Assembly (NCBI RefSeq): GCF_005870025.1
Contig: NZ_VATA01000002.1
Location: 186,001-250,000 of the forward strand
Length of the DNA: 64,000 bases
Source of the DNA: Poseidonocella sp. HB161398
Lineage (GTDB): Bacteria > Pseudomonadota > Alphaproteobacteria > Rhodobacterales > Rhodobacteraceae
Direction of reading: 5' to 3'
In this document: positions 43,633-52,207 of the stretch, in pieces
How positions within the stretch are numbered: the first letter of the stretch is position 1
Layout of the letters: each line of letters begins with the position of its first letter
Notes under the pieces: model-generated
Database searches by the model: none
What the model saw: only the letters and a program-made list of their open reading frames with translations
Told to the model about the DNA's origin: nothing
Translations under genes and position numbers: made by a program

Positions 43633-43959
43633 ATGAACGACGTGCTGTCCCTGCTGGAAACCCTGCACCGGCCGCGGCTGCTGATGGAGGCGGCCCGCCA
43701 CGGCGCCCGCCTCTACCGCCGCGAGACCCAGCTGCGCCGCATCCTGGGCGAGCCCGCCCTGCCCGGCCCGCGCCAGGCGGCGATGCGGCTGATCTGCCTC
43801 GAGCAGGATCATGAAGCGGCCCGCCGGTCCGGCCAGGCGGGCTATTCCCCGCTGCGCCATCTCGATGTGCTGATCGCGCTGATCTCCGAGGCCCGCGCCA
43901 TCCTGGCCGAAAGCCAGGACGGCATCGCCGCCGCCCCGGCACGGCTGGCGGCCCTCTAG
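43633..43959 (+). CDS. DUF6477 family protein
   Basis: A 108-residue, mostly helical protein without membrane segments. The segment LHRPRLLMEAARHGARLYRRETQLRRILGEPALPGPRQAAMRLICLEQDHEAARRSG-type pattern (here about residues 9-67) is the DUF6477 signature of Rhodobacterales. The ATG at 43633 has GAAGGATCCCGAA upstream; the longer frame would include AT-rich intergenic DNA. Function unknown. Its divergent pairing with the DUF6456 HTH gene suggests joint control. Confidence 0.78.
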   Translation: MNDVLSLLETLHRPRLLMEAARHGARLYRRETQLRRILGEPALPGPRQAAMRLICLEQDHEAARRSGQAGYSPLRHLDVLIALISEARAILAESQDGIAAAPARLAAL

Positions 43960-44246
43960 GCGGAGCCTCGCCAACAGCCTCATTTCAGGCAGGTTTTCCG
44001 CAGTCCCGGGCCCGTCCCGATGATCCTCCGCCCCGCGGTGCCGCCCGTCTCCGGCACCGCGCCGCAGCGGCCCCGGCGCGCCGCTGCCCGACGCCCGGCC
44101 CCGCGCTGTCAGCGGCGCCCGGGCATGGCCTTCCCCCCGCCGCGCCGCGCCCGCCGCGGCTGCGGCCCGCCTGTCCCGCCGCAGCTGATTCGCCGCGCCC
44201 CCGGCCCCGGTCGCGAAAAACCGCCGACCGGGCCTTTCGCGGGCTC
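43960..44246 (+). other. Intergenic stretch before guaA without recognisable gene
   Basis: About 290 bp of very GC-rich DNA between the DUF6477 gene and the guaA promoter. Short frames on both strands are proline/arginine-rich and show no domain, ribosome-binding site or signal peptide. No clear terminator with a T-tract is visible. Confidence 0.5.
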
Positions 44247-44275
44247 TTGAACTCGGACCGGCCCCTGCCTATCAG
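44247..44275 (+). promoter_or_regulatory. guaA promoter giving a leaderless mRNA
   Basis: TTGAAC (44247-44252), 17 bp, TATCAG (44270-44275). Only GCGTC separates the -10 from the ATG at 44281, so transcription would start at or within 1-2 nt of the start codon. No Shine-Dalgarno sequence could then be present. Confidence 0.5.
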
Positions 44276-44280
44276 GCGTC

Positions 44281-45861
44281 ATGACAGCCATTGCCCATGA
44301 TCGCCTCCTCATCATCGACTTCGGCAGCCAGGTAACGCAGCTGATTGCGCGCCGCCTGCGGGAGCTGAATGTCTATTGCGAGATCCACCCCTATCAGAAC
44401 GTCACCGACGATTTCCTGAAGGAGTTCTCGCCGAAAGCCGTCGTCTTCTCCGGCGGCCCCGACAGCGTGACCCGCGAAGGGTCGCCGCGCCCGCCCGCCA
44501 CCGTCTTCGATCTGGGCGTGCCGATCCTCGGGATCTGCTACGGCCAGCAGGTGATGATGGAAATGCTCGGCGGCAAGGTCGAGTCGGGCCACGGCACCGC
44601 CGAATTCGGCCGCGCCTACATCACGCCCACCGACAAGAAGCACGACATCTTCAACGGGCTCTTCCTGGAATCCGGCCCCGAGGGCACCCCGCGCGAGCAG
44701 GTCTGGATGAGCCATGGCGACCATGTCGCCCGCATCGCGCCGGGCTTCGAGGTCTATGCCACCTCGCCGGGCGCGCCCTTCGCCATCACCGCCGACGAGA
44801 GCCGCCATTTCTACGCGGTGCAATTCCACCCCGAAGTGCACCACACCCCGAACGGCAAGACGCTCTACGAGAACTTCGTCAAGATCGCGGGCTTCTCCGG
44901 CGACTGGACGATGGCGGCCTATCGCGACGAAGCGGTCCGCAAGATCCGCGAACAGGTCGGCGACAAGAAAGTCATCTGCGGCCTCTCGGGCGGCGTCGAC
45001 AGCTCGGTCGCGGCCGTGCTGATCCACGAGGCGATCGGCGACCAGCTGACCTGCGTCTTCGTCGATCACGGGCTGCTGCGGCTCAACGAGGCCGACGAAG
45101 TCGTCTCGATGTTCCGCGACCACTACAACATCCCGCTGATCCATGCCGACGAGACCGAGCTGTTCCTGGGCGAGCTCGACGGCCAGTCGGACCCCGAGAC
45201 CAAGCGCAAGATCATCGGCAGGCTCTTCATCGACGTGTTCCAGAAGCATGCCGACACGATCGACGGCGCCGAGTTCCTGGCACAGGGCACGCTCTATCCG
45301 GACGTGATCGAGTCGGTCAGCTTCTCCGGCGGCCCCTCGGTGACGATCAAGAGCCACCACAATGTCGGCGGCCTGCCCGAGAAGATGGGCCTGAAGCTGG
45401 TGGAGCCGCTGCGCGAGCTCTTCAAGGACGAGGTCCGCGCGCTCGGGCGCGAGCTCGGCCTGCCCGACAGCTTCATCGGCCGCCATCCCTTCCCGGGACC
45501 GGGCCTGGCGATCCGCTGCCCCGGCGCGATCACCCGCGAGAAGCTGGAGATCCTGCGCAAGGCGGATGCGGTCTATATCGACCAGATCCGCAAGCACGGG
45601 CTCTATGACGAGATCTGGCAGGCCTTCGTCGCGATCCTTCCCGTCCGCACCGTGGGCGTGATGGGCGACGGGCGGACCTACGACTATGCCTGCGCGCTGC
45701 GCGCGGTGACCTCGGTCGACGGCATGACGGCAGACTACTATCCGTTCAGCCACGACTTCCTCGGCGAGACCGCGACGCGGATCATCAACGAGGTGAAGGG
45801 CATCAACCGGTGCACCTACGACATCACCTCGAAGCCTCCGGGCACCATCGAGTGGGAATAA
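44281..45861 (+). CDS. guaA: GMP synthase (glutamine-hydrolysing)
   Basis: It converts XMP to GMP using glutamine and ATP. The 526 residues comprise a class I glutamine amidotransferase ([15 protein letters not shown] with the catalytic Cys; [12 protein letters not shown] with the His of the triad), the ATP-pyrophosphatase domain ([16 protein letters not shown]-loop) and the C-terminal dimerisation domain ending KPPGTIEWE. Full length and intact. The ATG is inferred to be leaderless. No gene partner is adjacent. Confidence 0.98.
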   Translation: MTAIAHDRLLIIDFGSQVTQLIARRLRELNVYCEIHPYQNVTDDFLKEFSPKAVVFSGGPDSVTREGSPRPPATVFDLGVPILGICYGQQVMMEMLGGKVESGHGTAEFGRAYITPTDKKHDIFNGLFLESGPEGTPREQVWMSHGDHVARIAPGFEVYATSPGAPFAITADESRHFYAVQFHPEVHHTPNGKTLYENFVKIAGFSGDWTMAAYRDEAVRKIREQVGDKKVICGLSGGVDSSVAAVLIHEAIGDQLTCVFVDHGLLRLNEADEVVSMFRDHYNIPLIHADETELFLGELDGQSDPETKRKIIGRLFIDVFQKHADTIDGAEFLAQGTLYPDVIESVSFSGGPSVTIKSHHNVGGLPEKMGLKLVEPLRELFKDEVRALGRELGLPDSFIGRHPFPGPGLAIRCPGAITREKLEILRKADAVYIDQIRKHGLYDEIWQAFVAILPVRTVGVMGDGRTYDYACALRAVTSVDGMTADYYPFSHDFLGETATRIINEVKGINRCTYDITSKPPGTIEWE

Positions 45862-46011
45862 TGCGGCGGGCCCCGCAACGTTGCGTCACGGGAGCGCGGG
45901 ACGGCACGTCACGCGCCTCCCGCGGAATTGACCGCAAGGTTAATTTCCCGCAGCCATGAAGGGGCCCGGTCGCAACAGACCAACAGCAAGCCGGCCGGGG
46001 GGAGGACTTAG

Positions 46012-47157
46012 ATGAAGGCTTACACTACCGGCCTTGCAACGCTGGCCTGCCTGGGCCTGGCGGGGGGAGCGCAGGCAGGCGGCATCGACCGCTCCGGCCA
46101 GGACATCGCGCTGATCTTCGAGGAGGGCAACTATGCCGAGATCGGCTTTGCCCGGACCTGGACCGATGTCGGCGGCGACGACCTGCGCCAGGCGCCCGGC
46201 GCGCCCTTCTTCGGCTATGACAGCGGCCAGGGCTATGGCGATGTCGCGGGGGATTTCGACCTCCTGCGCTTCGGGCTGAAATACGACGTCAATGACAAGC
46301 TGTCGGTGATCTTCCTGGGAGGAGAGGATTACGGCGTCGATGTCAGCTATCCCGAGGCCGCGGGCTCGATGTTCGGCGGCACCTATGCCAAGGCCGACAG
46401 CTACACACTGTCGCTGGTCGGGCGCTACCATATCGACAGCAATTTCAGCCTGCATGGCGGGCTGCGCTACCAGCGGGCGGACGGCTCGATCGGGCTCTCG
46501 GGCCTCGCCTACGGCAAGGTCGCGGGCTACGAGGTCGATCTCGACAGCGACGAGGCCTGGGGCTACCTGATCGGCGGTGCCTACGAGCGCAAGGACATCG
46601 CGCTGCGCGTGGCGCTGACCTATTTCTCCGAGATCGCGCACGACTTCGCCACCACCGAGACGCTGAACGGCGCCAGCCTCGGCGCCTCGGAGAAGACCAG
46701 GGTGAAGACGCCGCGGGCGGTCAACCTGGACCTGCAGACGGGGGTGGCGCCCGACTGGCTGGTCTTCGGCCAGATCCGCTGGGTCGACCATTCGCAATTC
46801 ACCGTCGAACCCGAGGTCTTCACGGCGCTGACCAATACCGGGCTCGTCAATCTCGATGACAGCGTCACCTACACGCTGGGCGTCGGCCACCGCTTCAGCG
46901 ACAGCTTCAGCGGCTCGCTGGCCTATATCTACGACCAGGTCGACGGCGACAGCCTGGTCTCGCCGCTGGCCCCGACCCATGGCAGCCAGGCGCTGCGGGT
47001 CGGCGCCAAGTACACGATCGGCCAGGTCGATCTGTCGGCGGGGCTGCGCTATACGTGGCTCGGCGATGCCGAGGCGCAGACCGCCGAGATCGCGCGGGCG
47101 GATTTCTCGGGCAACGAGGCGGTTTCGGTGGGCGTGAAGGTCGGCTACCGGTTCTGA
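46012..47157 (+). CDS. FadL/OmpP1-like outer-membrane porin
   Basis: A 381-residue outer-membrane beta-barrel. A signal peptide (YTTGLATLACLGLAGGAQA) precedes GGIDRSGQDIALIFEEGNYAEIGF, matching the FadL-family N-terminal plug region. The rest alternates aromatic and polar residues in about 14 strands and ends KVGYRF with the terminal Phe required for barrel assembly. Likely carries fatty acids or other hydrophobic compounds; specificity unknown. GGGGGGAGGACTTAG lies before the ATG. Monocistronic, with a GC-rich hairpin near 47.17-47.20 kb behind it. Confidence 0.87.
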   Translation: MKAYTTGLATLACLGLAGGAQAGGIDRSGQDIALIFEEGNYAEIGFARTWTDVGGDDLRQAPGAPFFGYDSGQGYGDVAGDFDLLRFGLKYDVNDKLSVIFLGGEDYGVDVSYPEAAGSMFGGTYAKADSYTLSLVGRYHIDSNFSLHGGLRYQRADGSIGLSGLAYGKVAGYEVDLDSDEAWGYLIGGAYERKDIALRVALTYFSEIAHDFATTETLNGASLGASEKTRVKTPRAVNLDLQTGVAPDWLVFGQIRWVDHSQFTVEPEVFTALTNTGLVNLDDSVTYTLGVGHRFSDSFSGSLAYIYDQVDGDSLVSPLAPTHGSQALRVGAKYTIGQVDLSAGLRYTWLGDAEAQTAEIARADFSGNEAVSVGVKVGYRF

Positions 47158-47267
47158 TCGCGCAGCGGCGGCCGCCCAAGCGACGGCCGCCGGACGAAAT
47201 GTCCATTGAAACCGTCCCCCCGGCGCTGCTAACGCGACACCGGACAACACAGGACGGATCCGCCCCA

Positions 47268-48131
47268 ATGACGCTTCCCACTGCAAAGGACTGGCGTGCC
47301 GCCACCGAAAAGCGCGTGCTCCTCTTCGGCATGTCCGGCCTGGGCAAGACCCATGTCTCGAACATCCTGCGCGGCGCGGGGGACTGGTTCCACTACTCGA
47401 TCGACTACCGCATCGGCACCCGCTACATGAACGAGGCGATCGTCGACAACTTCAAGCGCGAGGCGATGCGCAACCCGTTCCTCGCCAACCTGCTGAAGAG
47501 CGATTCGATCTACATCGCCTCGAACCTGACCTTCGACAACCTCTCGCCGCTCTCGACCTATCTGGGCAAGCCCGGCAATCCGGAGCTGGGCGGCCTGCCC
47601 TTCGCGGAATACCTGCGCCGCCAGGAACAGCACCGCGTCGCGGAGGTCTCCGCGCTGCTCGACACCGGGCATTTCATCCGCCGCGCCAAGGACATCTACC
47701 GCTACGACAATTTCATCTGCGATTCCGGCGGCTCGATCTGCGAGGTGGTCGATCCCTGGGACGAGGCTGATCCGGTGCTGGTGCCGCTGGCCGAAGAGAC
47801 GCTGATGGTCTGGATCGAGGACACGGCCGAGCATCGCGACGCACTGATCGCCCGCTTCGACCGCGCGCCGAAGCCGATGTACTACCAGCCGGCCTTCCTG
47901 GCCGCGCAATGGGACGAGTATCTGGCGTCGAACGGGCTCTCCGAGGCCGAGGTCGATCCCGATGCATTCATCCGCTGGACCTATGCCCGCGCGCTGGCGC
48001 ACCGACGTCCGCGCTACAAGGCGATGGCGGAGAACTGGGGCATCTCGGTCAAGGCCGGGGACGTCGCCCGGGTCCAGAGCCAGGAGGCTTTCGAGGATCT
48101 GATCGCGCGCGCCCTTGAGGAGCGCGGCTGA
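47268..48131 (+). CDS. P-loop NTPase of unknown role
   Basis: A 287-residue protein with Walker A GMSGLGKTH near residues 23-31 (RVLLFGMSGLGKTHVSNILR), then HYSIDYRIGTRYM and, further on, YDNFICDSGGSICEVVDPWDE, where acidic residues may bind metal. The shape resembles small-molecule or nucleotide kinases, but no acceptor motif is recognised. Similar proteins in Rhodobacterales are simply called ATPases. ATG 47268 is preferred because the P-loop follows at the usual distance; an ATG at 47199 would add 23 weakly plausible residues. metA follows after 42 bp. Confidence 0.75.
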   Translation: MTLPTAKDWRAATEKRVLLFGMSGLGKTHVSNILRGAGDWFHYSIDYRIGTRYMNEAIVDNFKREAMRNPFLANLLKSDSIYIASNLTFDNLSPLSTYLGKPGNPELGGLPFAEYLRRQEQHRVAEVSALLDTGHFIRRAKDIYRYDNFICDSGGSICEVVDPWDEADPVLVPLAEETLMVWIEDTAEHRDALIARFDRAPKPMYYQPAFLAAQWDEYLASNGLSEAEVDPDAFIRWTYARALAHRRPRYKAMAENWGISVKAGDVARVQSQEAFEDLIARALEERG

Positions 48132-48173
48132 CGGGTCTACATCCGACGCCTCAGACATACCGGAGAGCCGACC

Positions 48174-49091
48174 ATGCCCATTACCCTGCCCGCCGAGCTG
48201 CCCGCATTTTCCGTGCTGGACCGCGAGGGCGTCATGGTCATGTCGGACACCCGCGCCGCGCGCCAGGACATCCGGCCGCTGCGGATCGGGCTCCTGAACC
48301 TGATGCCGAAGAAGATCCAGACCGAGATCCAGTTCGCCCGGCTGATCGGCGCCACGCCGCTGCAGATCGACTTCCAGCTGATCCGCATGAGCGAGCACCA
48401 GTCCAAGCACACCGCCGCCGAGCACATGGACGCCTTCTACCGGCCCTTCCAGGAAGTGAAGCACGAGAAGTTCGACGGGCTCGTCATCACCGGCGCCCCG
48501 ATCGAGCATCTGCCCTTCGACGAGGTGACCTACTGGGACGAGCTGCGCGAGGTCTTCGCCTGGACCCAGACCAACGTGCATTCCACCTTCGGCGTCTGCT
48601 GGGGCGGGATGGCGATGATCTACGCGCTGCACGGGGTGCAGAAGCACATGCTGCCGCACAAGGCCTTCGGCTGCTTCCGCCAGCAGAACCTGGCCCCCGC
48701 CTCGCCCTATCTGCGCGGCTTCTCGGATGATTTCGTGATCCCGGTCAGCCGCTGGACCGAGATGCGCCGCGACGAGATCGAGGCGGTGCCGGGTCTGCGC
48801 ATCCTGCTGGGCAGTCCCGACACCGGCCCCTGCCTGGTCGAGGATCCGGCGCATCGCGCGCTCTACATCTTCAACCATTTCGAATACGACTCGGACACGC
48901 TGAAGCAGGAATACGACCGCGACGTCGCCTCTGGCACGCCGATCAACGTGCCGGGGAACTACTATCCCGACGACGATCCTTCCAAGACCCCGCTGAACCG
49001 CTGGCGCAGCCAGGCGCATCTGCTCTACGGCAACTGGATCAACGAGATCTACCAGACCACCCATTTCGAGCTCGACCTCATTGGCAGCTAG
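48174..49091 (+). CDS. metA: Homoserine O-acetyltransferase of the MetA family
   Basis: A 305-residue enzyme acylating homoserine in methionine synthesis. The catalytic Cys142 is in [14 protein letters not shown] and the His/Glu of the triad lie in [11 protein letters not shown]. Position 111, which decides acyl specificity in this fold, is Glu ([10 protein letters not shown]), the residue associated with acetyl-CoA; succinyl-CoA enzymes such as E. coli MetA have Gly there. The name metA is kept, but acetyltransferase (MetAA) is the better functional call. The alpha/beta hydrolase gene overlaps its end by 11 bp. Confidence 0.94.
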   Translation: MPITLPAELPAFSVLDREGVMVMSDTRAARQDIRPLRIGLLNLMPKKIQTEIQFARLIGATPLQIDFQLIRMSEHQSKHTAAEHMDAFYRPFQEVKHEKFDGLVITGAPIEHLPFDEVTYWDELREVFAWTQTNVHSTFGVCWGGMAMIYALHGVQKHMLPHKAFGCFRQQNLAPASPYLRGFSDDFVIPVSRWTEMRRDEIEAVPGLRILLGSPDTGPCLVEDPAHRALYIFNHFEYDSDTLKQEYDRDVASGTPINVPGNYYPDDDPSKTPLNRWRSQAHLLYGNWINEIYQTTHFELDLIGS

Positions 49092-50085
49092 TGCGGTCAT
49101 CGCGATGGCCTCGGCCAAGATCGCGGCCTATTTCGGCATCCATCTGCGCGCCGAGCGCCGCGAGACCCGCGCCGAGGCCGAGCATCCGCCCGAAGGCGAG
49201 ATGATCGAGGCCGACGGCGTGCGGCTCCACATGAAGGTCGAGGGCAGCGGCCCGCCGCTGGTGCTGCTGCATGGCGCGGGCGGCAACATGCGGGATTTCG
49301 AGCCGCTGCTGCCGCAGCTCGCGGCGCAGTACACCGTGATCCGCTTCGACCGGCCCGGGCTAGGCCATTCCGCCCTGCCCGCGCGCTACCGCTCGCCCTG
49401 GCGCAATGCCGCGCCGACGCCCGCCGAGCAGGCGCGGCTCATGGCCGGGGCGGCCGGGCGTCTCGGGCTCGGCCCGGCGCTGGTGCTCGGCCAGTCCTAT
49501 GGCGGCGCGGTGGCGCTGGCCTGGGCGCTGGAGCATCCCGGCAAGACCGCGGGGCTGGTCCTTGTCTCCGCCGCCTCGCAGCCCTGGCCCGGCGGCCGTC
49601 TCGGCCCGCTCTATCCGATCGCCTCCCATCCGCTCGGGGCGGTGACGCTGGTGCCGCTGATTTCCGCCTTCACGCCGCGCAAGGTCGTCGACCGGGCGCT
49701 CGCCGCGATCTTCGCGCCGCAGGAGCCGCCCGCGGGCTATGCCGCGATGATCGGCGCCCGGCTGAGCCTGCGGCGCGGCGCCTTCCGCGCCAATGCCCGC
49801 CAGGTCAACGCGCTCTGGTCCGCGCTGGCGGCGATGGCGCCGTGCTACGGCTCGCTCGCCCTGCCGGTCGAGATGGTCCATGGCACTGCCGACCGGGTCG
49901 TGCCGCTCGACATCCATTCCGCCGCCACGGTCCGGGCCATTCCCGGCGCGGCGCTGGCGGAACTGCCCGGGATCGGCCACATGCCGCACCATGCCGCGCC
50001 GGACGCCGTGCTCGGCGCGGTCGAACGCGCCGCCGCACGGGCAGGCTGGCATCCGCGCCCCGGCTCGGGCAATGTAGCGCCATGA
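49081..50085 (+). CDS. Alpha/beta-fold hydrolase
   Basis: A 334-residue hydrolase. The oxyanion [12 protein letters not shown] and [12 protein letters not shown] lead to the nucleophile Ser139 in [12 protein letters not shown]; Asp in [10 protein letters not shown] and His in GIGHMPHH (about 303) complete the triad. The N-terminus ([20 protein letters not shown]) is weakly hydrophobic and may attach it to the membrane. The TTG start at 49081 is inside metA; ATG 49105 is an alternative. It overlaps ppk2 by 4 bp. Substrate unknown. Confidence 0.85.
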   Translation: MAASAVIAMASAKIAAYFGIHLRAERRETRAEAEHPPEGEMIEADGVRLHMKVEGSGPPLVLLHGAGGNMRDFEPLLPQLAAQYTVIRFDRPGLGHSALPARYRSPWRNAAPTPAEQARLMAGAAGRLGLGPALVLGQSYGGAVALAWALEHPGKTAGLVLVSAASQPWPGGRLGPLYPIASHPLGAVTLVPLISAFTPRKVVDRALAAIFAPQEPPAGYAAMIGARLSLRRGAFRANARQVNALWSALAAMAPCYGSLALPVEMVHGTADRVVPLDIHSAATVRAIPGAALAELPGIGHMPHHAAPDAVLGAVERAAARAGWHPRPGSGNVAP

Positions 50086-50960
50086 CAAAAGACGACCTGC
50101 CCTTCGGCGGCCAGATCAGCCGCTATTACGAGAATGACGCTCCGGAGGAAATCCGCGCGGCCATCGCCGCCGCGGACAAGGACGACATGCTCGGCGACAG
50201 CTATCCCTATCCCAAGCGGATGGAGACGAAGGCCTACGAGAGCGAACTCTACAAGCTGCAGATCGAGCTGGCGAAATTCCAGACCCATGTGCGGCGCCAG
50301 GGGCTGCGGCTGGCGGTGCTCTTCGAGGGGCGCGACGCGGCCGGCAAGGGCGGCACGATCAAGCGCTTCCGCGAGAACATGAACCCGCGCGTCGCCAGGG
50401 TCGTCGCGCTTTCCGCGCCGAACGAGCGCGAGAAGACCCAGTTCTACCTGCAGCGCTACATCCCGCACCTTCCGGCAGCGGGCGAGATCGCGCTCTTCGA
50501 CCGCTCCTGGTACAACCGCGGCGTCGTCGAGAAGGTCTTCGGCTTCTGCACGCCCGAAGAGCGGGCGCGGTTCTTCCGGCTCTGCCCGGGCTTCGAGACC
50601 GCGCTGATCGAGGACGGCATCGTGCTGGTGAAGCTCTGGCTGACGGTCAGCCGCGGCGAGCAGCTGCGCCGCTTCATCGCCCGCGAGCGCGACCCGCTGA
50701 AGCAGTGGAAGCTGAGCCAGATCGATGTCGAGGGGCTGCGCCACTGGGAGTCCTATACCGACGCGATCCGCGAGACCTTCGACGCCACCCATACCGTGGT
50801 CGCGCCCTGGACCGTGATCCGCTCGGACGACAAGCGGCGGGCGCGGATCGAGGCGATCCGGCACGTGCTGAACCTGATCCGCTACGAGGGTCGCGACGAC
50901 AAGCTGGTCTGCGCGCCCGACCCCCAGATCTGCGGCGGCCCCGACCTCTTCAATGCCTGA
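50082..50960 (+). CDS. ppk2: Polyphosphate kinase 2
   Basis: A 292-residue PPK2-family enzyme moving phosphate between polyphosphate and nucleoside phosphates. Walker [15 protein letters not shown] (83-96), Walker [14 protein letters not shown] and the lid region [15 protein letters not shown] are all seen. One catalytic domain of about 230 residues places it among single-domain PPK2s; the class (GDP-, ADP- or AMP-preferring) is not resolved, though [22 protein letters not shown] resembles class I. The start overlaps the hydrolase gene; the tetR gene follows after 5 bp. Confidence 0.93.
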   Translation: MTKDDLPFGGQISRYYENDAPEEIRAAIAAADKDDMLGDSYPYPKRMETKAYESELYKLQIELAKFQTHVRRQGLRLAVLFEGRDAAGKGGTIKRFRENMNPRVARVVALSAPNEREKTQFYLQRYIPHLPAAGEIALFDRSWYNRGVVEKVFGFCTPEERARFFRLCPGFETALIEDGIVLVKLWLTVSRGEQLRRFIARERDPLKQWKLSQIDVEGLRHWESYTDAIRETFDATHTVVAPWTVIRSDDKRRARIEAIRHVLNLIRYEGRDDKLVCAPDPQICGGPDLFNA

Positions 50961-50965
50961 GACCG

Positions 50966-51580
50966 ATGTCTAAGCGCGGCTACCATCACGGCAATCTGCG
51001 CCAGGCGCTGGTCGAGGCCGCGCTGGTGCTGATCGCCGAGAAGGGCCCGACCGGCTTCACCCTGTCGGAAGCGGCCAAGACGGCCGGGGTCACCCCCGCC
51101 GCCGTCTACCGCCATTTCGAGGGGCGCGAGGACCTGATCGCCGAAGCCGCGCGGCAGGGCTACGAGATCTTCGCCGACCTGATGGACTACGCCTTCGACA
51201 ACGGGCGGCCCACTGCCGTTTCGGCCTTCGAGGCGACCGGCCGCGCGTATCTGGCCTTTGCCGAGAAATATCCCGGCCATTACGTGGCGATGTTCGAAAG
51301 CGGCATTTCGGTGAATCGCAACGCGGCGCTGGCTGCGGCCTCGGCACGGGCGCGCGAGGTGATGGAACGCGCCGCCGAGCACCTGTCGCAGCATATCCCG
51401 CCGGAAAAGCGCCCGCCCGCGGCGATGTTCAGCGCCCATATCTGGGCGCTCAGCCACGGGGTGGTGGAGCTCTATGCCCGCGGCGCGCCGGGCCGCCGCG
51501 CGCCCTTCCCGCCCGAGGAGCTGCTCGAGGCGGGGATCGGCATCTACCTGCGCGGGCTGGGCCTGATCCCGCCGGACTGA
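50966..51580 (+). CDS. TetR/AcrR-family regulator with WHG-type C-terminus
   Basis: A 204-residue repressor-type protein. The HTH is in GPTGFTLSEAAKTAGVTPAAVYRHFEGREDLIAEAA (about 27-62). The C-terminal ligand domain ends with HIWALSHGVVELYARGAPGRRAPFPPEELLEAGIGIYLRGLGL, a WHG-like pattern. It is last in a metA-hydrolase-ppk2-tetR run and may be co-transcribed with it. The final 149 bp plus 22 bp of downstream DNA are tandemly duplicated (51432-51773). Ligand unknown. Confidence 0.9.
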   Translation: MSKRGYHHGNLRQALVEAALVLIAEKGPTGFTLSEAAKTAGVTPAAVYRHFEGREDLIAEAARQGYEIFADLMDYAFDNGRPTAVSAFEATGRAYLAFAEKYPGHYVAMFESGISVNRNAALAAASARAREVMERAAEHLSQHIPPEKRPPAAMFSAHIWALSHGVVELYARGAPGRRAPFPPEELLEAGIGIYLRGLGLIPPD

Positions 51581-51773
51581 GCGCCCTGCCGCGCCTGCGG
51601 CGGCGCCCATATCCGGGCCCTCGGTCACGGGGGGGTGGAGCTCCATGCCCGCGGCGCGCAGGGGCGCCGCGCGCCCTTCCCGCCCGAGGAGCTGCTCGAT
51701 GCGGGGATCGGCATCTACCTGCGCGGGCTGGGCCTGATCCCGCCGGACTGAGCGCCCTGCCGCGCCTGCGGCG
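51432..51773. repeat. 171-bp tandem duplication of the tetR 3' end
   Basis: Unit 1 is 51432-51602 (real gene end) and unit 2 is 51603-51773. I count about nine base differences, all in the first two-thirds; the last 70 or so bases are identical. The period is a multiple of three, so the frame is kept but starts after the tetR stop. Confidence 0.93.
51603..51751 (+). pseudogene. Duplicated tetR C-terminal fragment
   Basis: It encodes a copy of the last 49 residues of the upstream TetR protein with changes such as W to R, V to G, Y to H, P to Q and E to D (HIRALGHGGVELHARGAQG), with no start codon of its own in a sensible position. It is a remnant of the tandem duplication and not an expressed gene. 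Confidence 0.85.
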
Positions 51774-52020
51774 GCGTCCCGGTCCCGGCGCCGAGCTCGC
51801 TTCCCGCGCGGGAGATCAGGTCATCCGTCCTGGAAATCAGTCCGAGCACCGCATCGGTCATTGACACGCGGTCATGCGCCAGGACATTGCCCCCGGCCTG
51901 CGACAGCGCGAAGGCGAAATTGCGCAGTTCCAGCGTCATGTCGGCCAGATCCTCGCCCAGCGTCCGCTCCGGCCTGCAGCTTTTCATGCCCAGCTTCCCC
52001 ATCCGGTCTCTCGCCCCCAT
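51715..52020 (-). CDS. Small hypothetical protein
   Basis: A 101-residue frame whose central part (RTLGEDLADMTLELRNFAFALSQAGGNVLAHDRVSMTDAVLGLISRTDDLIS, about 18-68) looks like a real amphipathic helical protein. The last 20-25 residues (PPQARQGAQSGGIRPSPRR) read antisense through the duplicated tetR segment and are probably not ancestral. ATG 52020 has GGAG 8 nt upstream and lies behind a possible promoter (TTGGGC, 16 bp, TAACGA); other ATGs at 52002 and 51987 are possible. Function unknown. Confidence 0.55.
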   Translation of the reverse strand: MGARDRMGKLGMKSCRPERTLGEDLADMTLELRNFAFALSQAGGNVLAHDRVSMTDAVLGLISRTDDLISRAGSELGAGTGTPPQARQGAQSGGIRPSPRR

Positions 52021-52162
52021 GCGGCTCTCCGGCTTCGTTACTACTGCGCCAGAGTTGCCCAAGGGTAAAATCCGTCCCGCAAGCGGAGGTAAAAGCGGAT
52101 CGGAATTAATGCCGCGGAGATCATGGTTTACCGGATCCTGCAGGGCCCCGCGGCGCCCGGGT

Positions 52163-52181
52163 CCGGGGCGTCACGCCCCGG
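52163..52181 (-). terminator. Hairpin behind uup
   Basis: CCGGGGCG-TGA-CGCCCCGG, a perfect 8-bp stem starting 27 bp after the uup stop. No T-tract follows, so it may stabilise the mRNA end or need Rho. Confidence 0.4.
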
Positions 52182-52207
52182 CATGCGCCGCGAAGCAAAG
52201 GCCGGGG

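Noticed and set aside
52163-52181. Intrinsic terminator of uup
   Set aside because: A perfect hairpin but without a T-tract, so listed only with low confidence.
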